64,000 nt of DNA from NCBI GenBank assembly GCA_905206805.1, contig CAJLIR010000001.1:166045-230044 (forward strand). Direction: 5' to 3'. Below are positions 51,289 to 60,445 of the stretch, piece after piece (the first letter of the stretch is position 1; the number at the start of each line of letters is the position of its first letter). Under the pieces are notes generated by a model that ran no database searches, was not told where the DNA came from, and saw only the letters and a program-made list of their open reading frames with translations. The position numbers and the translations under genes are program-made. Source of the DNA: an uncultured Caryophanales bacterium. Lineage in GTDB: Bacteria; Bacillota_I; Bacilli_A; RF39; UBA660.

Positions 51289-51316
51289 ATTACCACCACA
51301 ATATTATTATATCACG

Positions 51317-51685
51317 TTATATTACTTTTTCTTTTTTTAATTTCATTTCAATTAAGTCAATAGTTCTCTTTGGTTCATTACACATTTTTCTATATAAATT
51401 TTGATGTTGTCTAAGTTGTTTAATTATTTCTAGCTCCATCTTTGAAATTTTAAAGCGATATTCTTCATCAGTTTCTAAAATAATATCCACATCTTTTCCT
51501 AAAATATAATTTGGAGAAATTTCAAGAACATCAATAAGTTTTTGAAGTCTTTTTATTTTTGGTTGCTCTAAACCTCTTTCATAGTTTGATATAGAAACTT
51601 TTGATACGCCAACTAAGGTTCCAAGTTGTTCCTGTGAATATCCTCTCTTTAATCTTTCTTCTTTTAGTCTTGACCCTATAATCAT
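51317..51685 (-). CDS. XRE-family transcriptional regulator
   Basis: 122 aa. The N-terminal HTH covers about 4-58 (SRLKEERLKRGYSQEQLGTLVGVSKVSISNYERGLEQP), followed by KLIDVLEISPNYILGKDV and a helical C-terminus for dimerisation. The start follows AGAGGTG. It is transcribed with the Xer gene (28 bp apart). Its targets are unknown. Confidence 0.85.
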   Translation of the reverse strand: MIIGSRLKEERLKRGYSQEQLGTLVGVSKVSISNYERGLEQPKIKRLQKLIDVLEISPNYILGKDVDIILETDEEYRFKISKMELEIIKQLRQHQNLYRKMCNEPKRTIDLIEMKLKKEKVI

Positions 51686-51796
51686 ATAACACCTCTATTA
51701 TCCATTTGTTAACTTCATTATAACAATAATAAATTTAAAATACTTTATAATTAATTTAAAGTTAACTTTTTTTTAAAATAGATTTATGTTTATTAA

Positions 51797-51822
51797 AAGA
51801 GACTTTATTCAGTCTCTTGTCG
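51797..51822 (-). terminator. Terminator of ssb
   Basis: AGAGACT and AGTCTCT with a six-base loop, followed by TTTTAAT on the minus strand. Confidence 0.65.
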
Positions 51823-52140
51823 TTTACTACTTAAAAATGTTACTTTTTCTGCTATTATTTCAACCGATTGGCGTTTTATATTTTCATCTAACTCTAAATT
51901 CCTAGTTTGTAGATGTCCTTTGATACCAATTAGGTCTCCTTTTTTTACATACTCAGCAGTATTCTCAGCAATACCTTTCCATAAAACACAAGGTATAAAA
52001 TCTGTATCATACTCCCCATTAACATTTTTATAACTTCTAGGTACAGCTAGAGTTATATTTGTAACTTTGTTACCATTATCAGTTTCCCTTAATTCAGGAT
52101 CACTTACAAGCCTTCCTACTAAAACAGTTTGATTTAACAT
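51805..52140 (-). CDS. Short single-stranded DNA-binding protein (SsbB-like)
   Basis: 111 aa, one OB fold: MLNQTVLVGRLVSDPELRETDNGNKVTNITLAVPRSYKN, then IPCVLWKGIAENTAEYVKKGDLIGIKGHLQTRN. It lacks the Gly/Gln-rich linker and the acidic DDDIPF-type tail of replicative SSB. The size matches the B. subtilis competence protein SsbB (about 113 aa). It could function in DNA uptake or repair; rpsF/rpsR, which flank replicative ssb, are absent. Confidence 0.85.
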   Translation of the reverse strand: MLNQTVLVGRLVSDPELRETDNGNKVTNITLAVPRSYKNVNGEYDTDFIPCVLWKGIAENTAEYVKKGDLIGIKGHLQTRNLELDENIKRQSVEIIAEKVTFLSSKRQETE

Positions 52141-52280
52141 ATTATCTCTCCTTCCGAAATCAATATACTAATTTATTAAATAATAATCAAATTAATAATT
52201 TTCAAAAATTGATGTAATTTATACACAAAATATTGATTTTTCGTAGTTAGATATATTTAATTTAAAATTTAAAAAATGTA

Positions 52281-52316
52281 AACAAAAAAAATTATTGTTA
52301 AAAATAATTTTTTAAA
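52281..52316 (-). terminator. Terminator of the sufU-sufB transcript
   Basis: On the minus strand AAAATTATT, a six-base loop and AATAATTTTTTTTG, overlapping the end of sufB. Confidence 0.6.
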
Positions 52317-53608
52317 AGTGCATTTAATTCAACTGCATATTCCATTGGTAGTTCTTCTCTAAATCGTTCTATAAATCCCATAATTAATAATTCTTTTGCT
52401 TTGTCTTCAGATAAACCTCTACTCATAAGATAGAAAAGTTTTTCCTCATCTATTTTAGATACAGTAGCTTCATGTTCAATTATTGAAGTTTCATTTGAAA
52501 CTTTATTTTGCGGAATTGTATCACTTTTTGACTCATTATCTAATATAATGGTATCACACTTAACTGTACTTTTTGAGTTTTCTGCTTTATCTATTATATT
52601 AACAGTTCCACGATATGAGGCATTACCACCATGACACGCAATTGATTTACTTATAATATTACTTGTTGTGTTTGGTGCTAAATGAATCATTTTTGCACCT
52701 GCATCTTGTATTTGACCCTCTCCTGCAACAGCAATAGAAATACAGTTTCCCTTGGCATATTTTCCATTTAAAATACAAGATGGATATTTCATGTTTACCT
52801 TAGATCCAATGTTTCCATCAATCCACTCCATCAATCCAGATTCTTCAACAATCGCTCTTTTAGTAACTAAGTTATAAACATCATTTGACCAATTTTGAAT
52901 AGTTGTGTAACGGCACTTTGCGTTCTTTTTCACATATATCTCAACAACTGCAGCATGAAGTGAATCTGATGTATAAGTTGGAGCTGTACATCCCTCCATA
53001 TAATGTAATTCACTATTTTCATCAACTATTATTAAAGTTCTTTCAAATTGTCCCATATTTTTACTATTAATTCTGAAATAACTCTGTAATGGTCTATCTA
53101 ATTTAGTATTTGGTGGTATGTATATAAATGTTCCACCACTCCATACAGCACCATTTAAAGCTGTATATTTATTTTCATCATATTTTACTAAATGATTAAA
53201 ATATTCTTTAAAAATTTCTGGATATTCTTTTAATGCAGTATCTGTATCGCAGAAAATTACATTTTTATCAACTAATTCTTTTAACATATTATGATATATA
53301 ACTTCACTTTCAAATTGTGCACCTATTCCTGCTAAATATTTTTTTTCCGCATCTGGAAGTCCTATTTTACAGAAAGTATTTCTAGCTTCACTAGGAACAT
53401 CTTGCCAATTACTATGTACTTTATCATCAATTCTTTTGTAATAAGTTATATCTGAAAAATCTATTTTTAATTCAGGTCCAAAATTAGGATTACCTAATTC
53501 TATAAATTTTTTATATGAATTTAGTCTAAAATCAAGCATCCATTTTGGTTCTTTTTTTATTTTAGAAATTTCTTTTACCTTTTCTATAGTTAACATTCCT
53601 TTTTCCAT
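52298..53608 (-). CDS. sufB: Fe-S cluster assembly scaffold SufB
   Basis: 436 aa, slightly shorter than the usual 460-470. [53 protein letters not shown] matches the SufB N-terminal region. The C-terminal beta-helix includes [27 protein letters not shown] and [36 protein letters not shown]. It is a scaffold for cluster assembly with SufC and SufD. It follows sufU by 12 bp; sufC, sufD and sufS are not in the window. Confidence 0.93.
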   Translation of the reverse strand: MEKGMLTIEKVKEISKIKKEPKWMLDFRLNSYKKFIELGNPNFGPELKIDFSDITYYKRIDDKVHSNWQDVPSEARNTFCKIGLPDAEKKYLAGIGAQFESEVIYHNMLKELVDKNVIFCDTDTALKEYPEIFKEYFNHLVKYDENKYTALNGAVWSGGTFIYIPPNTKLDRPLQSYFRINSKNMGQFERTLIIVDENSELHYMEGCTAPTYTSDSLHAAVVEIYVKKNAKCRYTTIQNWSNDVYNLVTKRAIVEESGLMEWIDGNIGSKVNMKYPSCILNGKYAKGNCISIAVAGEGQIQDAGAKMIHLAPNTTSNIISKSIACHGGNASYRGTVNIIDKAENSKSTVKCDTIILDNESKSDTIPQNKVSNETSIIEHEATVSKIDEEKLFYLMSRGLSEDKAKELLIMGFIERFREELPMEYAVELNALLKNYF

Positions 53609-53620
53609 AAAAACTCCCCT

Positions 53621-54049
53621 CTATTTTTGTTTTAATTGTTTTAATATTTTTTCTATTCCCCACCATGGAAGTAAAGCACATTTTTTTCTATTTGGCTGCT
53701 TATAAATATCATCATAGGCGTTTGCTTGTTCTAGTATATTAGGATTATAGTCTTTTTCATCAATCATATTATCGTAATTATCATATATTTCTTTTACCTC
53801 ATCCAAACTTTTACCGATTAATGTATCAATCATAATTGATGTCGCACTAGTACATATAGCGCATGCTTCACCATCAAATCTAATGTCTTTAATAATACCA
53901 TCTTCTATCTTTACCATTAAATTTACTTCATCTATACAGCTTTCATTATTCATATTAACTTTTATATATGATTCATCATCTATTAATCCTTTATTTTTAG
54001 GATGTTGATAATGCTCTAAAATTAATTCTCGTTTTAAATTTTGATCCAT
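53621..54049 (-). CDS. sufU: Fe-S assembly sulfur-transfer protein SufU
   Basis: 142 aa. RELILEHYQHPKNKGLIDD opens the IscU-like fold. Conserved cysteines occur in EACAICTSATSIM and RKKCALLPWWG, and a DEVKEIYDNYDNMI insert distinguishes SufU from IscU. In Bacilli SufU takes sulfur from SufS through a zinc-bound cysteine. It is cotranscribed with sufB. Confidence 0.93.
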   Translation of the reverse strand: MDQNLKRELILEHYQHPKNKGLIDDESYIKVNMNNESCIDEVNLMVKIEDGIIKDIRFDGEACAICTSATSIMIDTLIGKSLDEVKEIYDNYDNMIDEKDYNPNILEQANAYDDIYKQPNRKKCALLPWWGIEKILKQLKQK

Positions 54050-54111
54050 ATAATAACCTCCAGTATTAAAATATTTCCAAAGTTTATTATACTAAAAAAG
54101 ATATTCATTTG

Positions 54112-54141
54112 CAATAAAAAAGAGACTTATCTAGCCTCTAC
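54112..54141 (-). terminator. Terminator of spoVS
   Basis: On the minus strand AGAGGCT, a five-base loop, AGTCTCT (one G-U pair) and six T. Confidence 0.6.
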
Positions 54142-54387
54142 AATTAATTTTATAGCAGTCCTTTCTTCACCATCGATTACAATATCGGTAAACGCAGGAA
54201 TGCATACTAAATTTTTACCTGATGGAGCTACAAATCCTCTTGATATCGCTATTGCCTTTATTGCTTGATTTAACGCTCCTGCCCCAATTGCTTGTATTTC
54301 TACTTCTCCTTTTTCTCTAAAAACGTTTGCTAACGCTCCTGCAACTGAATTTGGATTTGACTTCGATGAAACTTTAAGTGTTTCCAT
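54127..54387 (-). CDS. spoVS: Stage V sporulation protein S
   Basis: 86 aa, full length. METLKVSSKSNPNSVAGALANVFREKGEVEIQAIGAGALNQAIKAIAISRGF and NLVCIPAFTDIVIDGEERTAIKLIVEAR are near-canonical SpoVS, an Alba-like fold protein that affects septation and coat assembly during sporulation. Homologues also occur in non-spore-formers, so it only suggests a sporulating ancestry. Confidence 0.95.
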   Translation of the reverse strand: METLKVSSKSNPNSVAGALANVFREKGEVEIQAIGAGALNQAIKAIAISRGFVAPSGKNLVCIPAFTDIVIDGEERTAIKLIVEAR

Positions 54388-54448
54388 ATATATTAATTCC
54401 TCACTTTCTACAATTAAATATATGAGGTAAATATTAATTTATGACACA

Positions 54449-55171
54449 CTATTTAAAACGTAATTTTTTTATAAATTTTTCTTTGTTATTTTCTATATCC
54501 AAAATAAGTCCAGACATGAGTAAATAACTCTTTATAGCATATTCTCGTGCCTTTTTAGTTCCCCATAGCATTGTAAAACCATTATAATCTCTAATCATTT
54601 CATAATCGTTATTATGATCTCCTATTGTAAAAATATTTCTTTTTTCAATACCAATTTCATTTTCTAAATATTGAATAGTTAATGATTTACTTGCCTCTTT
54701 ATGTTTTAAATAAATACAATTGAGATTAGTTGAATATGTTGAATTTATCAAATTTTCATCTAAAAATTTAGTTATATCACGACTAATTTGTATAAAATTT
54801 ATATCAAAAATTTGAATTACTTTTTCCTCAGGAATGTTTGAATTATCTGAAATAATATCATAAATGTTTATTTTTTGACCATATTGTTTTTTTAAAAATT
54901 CTGATACTTTAACATCATCTTTATCCATTTTAGAAATAAAAATTAACTTATCATCTCTATCATACATAGTTGTTCCGTCTGCACAACTTAAATAGTCATA
55001 TTTTATATTCCATTTTTTTACTTCACCTTTTATACTTGAATATTCTCTACCAGTTGACAACATGAATAAATTACCATTTTTTCTAAATTCATTTATTTGT
55101 TTTATATTAAATCTTATTGATAAGTCATCAGTTGATACTGTTTGATCATAATCACTAACTAATAAATTCAT
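54449..55171 (-). CDS. Cof-type HAD-superfamily phosphatase
   Basis: 240 aa from ATG 55171 (MNLLVSDYDQTVSTDDL), after AAGGAGCG. A frame 18 codons longer has no site. SDYDQT is HAD motif I (DxDxT), LSTGRE motif II, and IFTIGDHNNDYEMI motif IV, with a type-II cap in between. It probably dephosphorylates a sugar phosphate or flavin precursor; the substrate is unknown. It is convergent with the tRNA-Gly locus. Confidence 0.85.
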   Translation of the reverse strand: MNLLVSDYDQTVSTDDLSIRFNIKQINEFRKNGNLFMLSTGREYSSIKGEVKKWNIKYDYLSCADGTTMYDRDDKLIFISKMDKDDVKVSEFLKKQYGQKINIYDIISDNSNIPEEKVIQIFDINFIQISRDITKFLDENLINSTYSTNLNCIYLKHKEASKSLTIQYLENEIGIEKRNIFTIGDHNNDYEMIRDYNGFTMLWGTKKAREYAIKSYLLMSGLILDIENNKEKFIKKLRFK

Positions 55172-55304
55172 ATCCACGCTCCTTTTTTTATAGAATATTA
55201 TACATGATTTAATTAAAATATACACAATTTTTTCAAATTATCAAAAAGTAACTACATATTTTATAAACGTATTTATATTTTTTGAACAAATTTGTAAAAA
55301 AATA

Positions 55305-55333
55305 TTGACAATACATCAAAATTAATGTAACAT
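55305..55333 (+). promoter_or_regulatory. Promoter of tRNA-Gly
   Basis: TTGACA (55305-55310), 17 bases, TAACAT (55328-55333), about 18 bp before the tRNA. Confidence 0.6.
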
Positions 55334-55351
55334 TAATAGTGCCTACTTGAT

Positions 55352-55422
55352 GCAGATGTAGTTCAATGGTAGAACCCTAGCCTTCCAAGCTAGCTACGTG
55401 AGTTCGATTCTCATCATCTGCT
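55352..55422 (+). tRNA. tRNA-Gly (anticodon UCC)
   Basis: The acceptor stem GCAGATG pairs with CATCTGC, the anticodon loop CTTCCAA gives UCC, and the T loop GTTCGATTC is standard. CCA is encoded (55423-55425). The D arm GTTCAATGGTAGAAC is the short glycine type. It is followed directly by a serine-recombinase element. Confidence 0.95.
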
Positions 55423-55463
55423 CCATAAGGTAAAATCGTCGCACCAATGTGACGTTAATGATT

Positions 55464-55491
55464 AAATCAATCTGAAAAGATTGATTTTTTT
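55464..55491 (+). terminator. Terminator behind tRNA-Gly
   Basis: AAATCAATC (55464-55472) and GATTGATTT (55479-55487) followed by T. The stem sequence closely matches that of the element-supplied terminator behind tRNA-Leu (43171-43198). Confidence 0.75.
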
Positions 55492-55523
55492 GTGCGTTAT
55501 TGCAAAGAAAGGTGTGATGTGAT

Positions 55524-55796
55524 ATGATTAAAATAATTAAAAAGAAAATCAATATGAGTGATGAACTTAGGAGCAAAATTAATTGGTCTTGCAAATTTAA
55601 TAACAGACCCTACCAAATTATTGAGGGTCATCTAAGAATTGTGGAACATACAAATCTAGCGTATGTTGAGCCACACAAAGTAATTATTGGAGATACACTA
55701 TATTTATTCTTCAATGAACAAAAACATTTTTATATCGGGAATTTAAAGAAGAAAATCCCTATTGCTGATTTATCAGAGTACATAGCAAGGCATTAA
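55524..55796 (+). CDS. HTNL-motif small protein paired with serine recombinase (copy 2)
   Basis: 90 aa (MIKIIKKKINMSDELRSKINW...). It aligns end to end without gaps with the protein at 42864-43136, with the conserved VEHTNLAYVEPHKVII block and NLKKKIPI. It is basic at the N-terminus and probably beta-strand-rich in the middle. It lies between the tRNA-Gly attachment site and the recombinase. I do not recognise a named family. Roles such as excision factor, regulator or recombinase partner are all possible. Confidence 0.7.
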   Translation: MIKIIKKKINMSDELRSKINWSCKFNNRPYQIIEGHLRIVEHTNLAYVEPHKVIIGDTLYLFFNEQKHFYIGNLKKKIPIADLSEYIARH

Positions 55797-55847
55797 TTAA
55801 TTGAGAGTTTATATACTCCCACAATATTGGTTTATTTTGTCGTGTAA

Positions 55848-57767
<1,920 letters not shown>

Positions 57768-57770
57768 ATT

Positions 57771-58133
57771 ATGGAATTAAAATATATAAAAACTTGTGAT
57801 TATGAATTACCAAATTTAACTTTAAATGATAGTAAAAAAGGAACAATTAATAAGTATGGAATGTTAAGACATGATTATTTAAAACAACATAAAAAAGCAC
57901 TTTATATCACACTTTTAATGAAAGATGAACTTACTAATCATCTTGTTTCAGTAAGTAAAGATGCAGAAAATTTATTAAATAATTTGATGAAGAATTATAA
58001 AAAAACAGATAAAAAACTATCTGAAAAAAGTAAAGAAAAGAATCAACTTGAATGGGTAAAATTAATGAATAATTATAAAAATAAAGCCGAAGAAATCATA
58101 TTAAATGAATTAATTTATACTGAAAATGTGTGA
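57771..58133 (+). CDS. TnpV-like transposon-encoded protein
   Basis: 120 aa. DYELPNLTLNDSKKGTINKYGMLRHDYLKQHKKALYITLLMKDELTNHL followed by LEWVKLMNNYKNKAEEIILNELIY matches the pattern of TnpV proteins found on Tn4451-type mobilizable elements (KYGxxRxxYLKxHRxxLY...WVxxMNxxxxxAEEII). The function of TnpV is not established. It begins 3 bp after the recombinase stop and is presumably cotranscribed. Confidence 0.8.
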   Translation: MELKYIKTCDYELPNLTLNDSKKGTINKYGMLRHDYLKQHKKALYITLLMKDELTNHLVSVSKDAENLLNNLMKNYKKTDKKLSEKSKEKNQLEWVKLMNNYKNKAEEIILNELIYTENV

Positions 58134-58208
58134 GTACGTACTCACATATCGTGTCTAGCAAGCACTGAATTTGTACTCCCATACAAATTCTACTATGGGA
58201 ATTCCCAT
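58129..58208. other. Candidate oriT / mobilisation-control repeats
   Basis: There is a perfect 18-bp palindrome TGTGAGTAC-GTACTCACA (58129-58146). A hairpin AATTTGT/ACAAATT (58168-58174/58183-58189) with loop ACTCCCAT follows, then the palindrome ATGGGAATTCCCAT (58195-58208), whose ATGGGA can pair with the loop. The loop-plus-complement design resembles 40321-40362 of the tRNA-Leu element. It lies immediately upstream of the MobC-like gene. Confidence 0.5.
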
Positions 58209-58239
58209 GCCCTTAAGTTTTAGAAAGGAGATTTTAATT

Positions 58240-58605
58240 ATGAGAATAAGAAATAATAAAGTTAATGTATTTTTAAGTGATGATGAAAAATTTGTTTTAA
58301 AAAGAGATTCTTCTAAATTAAACTTATCTCAATCTGAATATATTAGAAATTTAATTGTTGGATATGAGATTAAAATTCCAGAAGTAAAAGAAGAACCAAA
58401 GCCCCAAAAAGAAGAATATATTATAAAGAATATTGCTAAAGCACTAGAAGAAAATGTTGAATGCTTAATTAAAGTTAAAAATAAATTTCACTATCTTGGC
58501 TACTTTGAAGATGAACGAGCAATCGCAACTAAAATCGAATATTTAAAATTACAAAATACTACACTTAAAAAATATATGCCTAATGATAAAGACAATGCCA
58601 ATTAA
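58240..58605 (+). CDS. MobC-like ribbon-helix-helix mobilisation protein
   Basis: 121 aa from ATG 58240, after AAAGGAG. The N-terminal VNVFLSDDEKFVLKRDSSKLNLSQSEYIRNLI is a ribbon-helix-helix DNA-binding motif like that of MobC/relaxosome accessory proteins. A Pro/Glu/Lys linker and a helical C-terminal region follow. It probably binds the repeats just upstream. No relaxase gene follows. Confidence 0.7.
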   Translation: MRIRNNKVNVFLSDDEKFVLKRDSSKLNLSQSEYIRNLIVGYEIKIPEVKEEPKPQKEEYIIKNIAKALEENVECLIKVKNKFHYLGYFEDERAIATKIEYLKLQNTTLKKYMPNDKDNAN

Positions 58606-58618
58606 GCATTGTCTTATT
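58588..58618 (+). terminator. Terminator of the recombinase-TnpV-MobC unit
   Basis: AAGACAATGC (58589-58598) and GCATTGTCTT (58606-58615), partly overlapping the MobC-like stop. Confidence 0.7.
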
Positions 58619-58627
58619 AATATATAA

Positions 58628-59134
58628 TTATTTTAATTTTAACATATACAATTTTCTTAAAAATCCATTTGATAAAGTTGTTTCTTTTACAAACTCTAAT
58701 CCAACCCTTTCAAGAGTTTTACAACTACCTATATTATCTGGATGAGCCATAGAAATTATATAATCAAATCCTAAATCTTTTGCAAGTTGTAATTCCATAG
58801 TTTGTAATTCAGTAGTAATTCCTTTTCCTCTATACTCTGGTAAAACTAAATTACCACCTAATTCACAAACCTTAAATTCTGTTAGTCCAAATTCTTCTTT
58901 AAAATCTGCTAACATATCTTGTGAAACATATAGTTGTGCCATTCCAACAAGTTTTTCTCCATCATAAGCACCATATAAAGGTGCATAATTTATTTCATCA
59001 AACATACTATCTAATTCCCATTGTTCGTATGGAATAAAATGTGCTTGATCAGGCAATCCTTTTAAAACAACATCAATAAGTTTAAATAATTGTTCCTTAT
59101 CTTTTTCTTCTATTTTCTTATAAATTAAATCCAT
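58628..59134 (-). CDS. GNAT-family N-acetyltransferase
   Basis: 168 aa from ATG 59134 (MDLIYKKIEEKDKEQL). The ATG five codons earlier is part of the GGAGG ribosome binding site. LGGNLVLPEYRGKGITTELQTMELQLAKDLGF is motif A, with the acetyl-CoA pyrophosphate loop in YRGKGI. SMAHPDNIGSCKTLERVGLEFV is motif B. The substrate is unknown. It follows the serine hydrolase and is transcribed against the mobilisation genes, as part of the cargo. Confidence 0.85.
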   Translation of the reverse strand: MDLIYKKIEEKDKEQLFKLIDVVLKGLPDQAHFIPYEQWELDSMFDEINYAPLYGAYDGEKLVGMAQLYVSQDMLADFKEEFGLTEFKVCELGGNLVLPEYRGKGITTELQTMELQLAKDLGFDYIISMAHPDNIGSCKTLERVGLEFVKETTLSNGFLRKLYMLKLK

Positions 59135-59153
59135 AATTTTTTCCTCCATTAAC

Positions 59154-60089
59154 TTATATTAAATTTCTCAATATTTCAGTAACGTTTTTCATATCTTTTT
59201 CTGTTGACATTATTGTTATCAATAAATTCTTATCTTTATTTAAAATGATATATTGTCCGTTTGAACCATCTCTAAAAATATAACCATCTCTTGATATAAA
59301 TGTAAAATATCCTATTCCTATTTTAGGTAATACTCTTTCAGATTTATAAGCAGATGGTGTTTCTAATTTCATTGAACACATTTCTTTTATCCAATTGCTT
59401 GAAATAATTTGATTATTATTATATTCACCATCGTTTAGTAATAATTGACCTATCTTATGAAAATCTGAATGTTTAAGATATAATCCAGTGGCACCTGGAC
59501 AATATTTACCATAGTTTTCCCATTTGTAATCTAAAATTTTTAATTTTTTAAATATGTTTTCATTAATAAAATCTGTTAAATTTTGATTAAATGCTTCTTG
59601 AAAGAAAACAGATAAAATGAATGGCTCTACATTGTTATATGCAAATCTTATTCCTTTATCATAAGGAATATCATAATTTAGAGCATAATCTAACAATTTA
59701 TCCTTATCAATATCTTGTATAAATCTTTCAGACATCATTTGTGATTCATAGCCAGTAGTATGAGTAAGTAAATCCTTTATTGTCCATTCTTTAATTTTCT
59801 CAATATTACTTTTATTTGTTATATTTACTATATCTTTAATTGTTGGAAAAATTTTAGTATTTAAATCTAATGGCTCTCCTGCAATTGATAGTCCTTTATC
59901 AATTGCTATTCCAATAGCCATAGCAACTAATAATTTTGCGCAACTTCTTAATTCGTGTAATTGTTCTTCTTTATAAAAATACTTTTCGGTTTTTCCGTTC
60001 TGTTCAATAAAAATACTATCAATATTTAAACTTGGCAAGGTTTTAGACAATATATCTATACTTTTAGTAACATCTTCTATATTAATCAC
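59154..60089 (-). CDS. Serine hydrolase, beta-lactamase/DD-peptidase-like (class C fold)
   Basis: 311 aa from GTG 60089 (VINIEDVTKSIDIL), seven bases after AGGAGG. Longer readings begin inside that site. RSCAKLL gives the SxxK motif and FAYNNVEP the YxN motif, followed by a late FRDGSNGQYIILN in place of KTG. There is no signal peptide, so it acts inside the cell, unlike resistance beta-lactamases; esterase or peptidase activity is more likely. It is cotranscribed with the GNAT gene. Confidence 0.8.
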   Translation of the reverse strand: MINIEDVTKSIDILSKTLPSLNIDSIFIEQNGKTEKYFYKEEQLHELRSCAKLLVAMAIGIAIDKGLSIAGEPLDLNTKIFPTIKDIVNITNKSNIEKIKEWTIKDLLTHTTGYESQMMSERFIQDIDKDKLLDYALNYDIPYDKGIRFAYNNVEPFILSVFFQEAFNQNLTDFINENIFKKLKILDYKWENYGKYCPGATGLYLKHSDFHKIGQLLLNDGEYNNNQIISSNWIKEMCSMKLETPSAYKSERVLPKIGIGYFTFISRDGYIFRDGSNGQYIILNKDKNLLITIMSTEKDMKNVTEILRNLI

Positions 60090-60196
60090 TTTAAATCCTC
60101 CTTTCAACAAGTTTTAAAATACTATTAAAATTATACTATAAAACCTAAAAAAATTCTATATTTTGCCCCGTATTCATTTAAAATATGAGGTACTAA

Positions 60197-60205
60197 TGAT
60201 ATAAT
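60197..60205 (+). promoter_or_regulatory. Extended -10 promoter of the membrane peptide/PIN-like pair
   Basis: TGATATAAT (TG at 60197-60198, TATAAT at 60200-60205), without a good -35, 36 bp before the membrane peptide start. Confidence 0.45.
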
Positions 60206-60240
60206 AGTTAAAAAACTTTTTTGAAAGGAGTGTGCAAAAA

Positions 60241-60438
60241 ATGAATTTGACACAATGGGCTGAAATAGCTTCTATAATATCTTGTATTGTTTCTATAATA
60301 AGTTTATTTATTAGTATTAAAGCATTAAATGAAATAATTAATATAAAAATATCAATTAACAATGGAGAAAAACAATCTAATAATGCTAAATTAAGTTTTA
60401 AGTCGAATATAAAACAATCAAACAGCATAAGAAAGTGA
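60241..60438 (+). CDS. Small single-TM protein, partner of the PIN-like gene
   Basis: 65 aa from ATG 60241, after AAAGGAG. A GTG three codons earlier is too close to the site. One TM helix at about 8-30 (IASIISCIVSIISLFISIKAL) has a short N-terminal end and a polar 35-residue C-terminal tail ending NIKQSNSIRK. The tail motif recurs near the N-terminus of the next protein (KVEQSNNINN), in the same codon phase. It is seven bases before the next gene and cotranscribed. No known family. Confidence 0.65.
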   Translation: MNLTQWAEIASIISCIVSIISLFISIKALNEIINIKISINNGEKQSNNAKLSFKSNIKQSNSIRK

Positions 60439-60445
60439 GGCGTAA

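Noticed and set aside
55394..55594. Leftward 66-codon frame
   Set aside because: It covers the tRNA-Gly 3' end, terminator and the start of the HTNL gene; no independent support.
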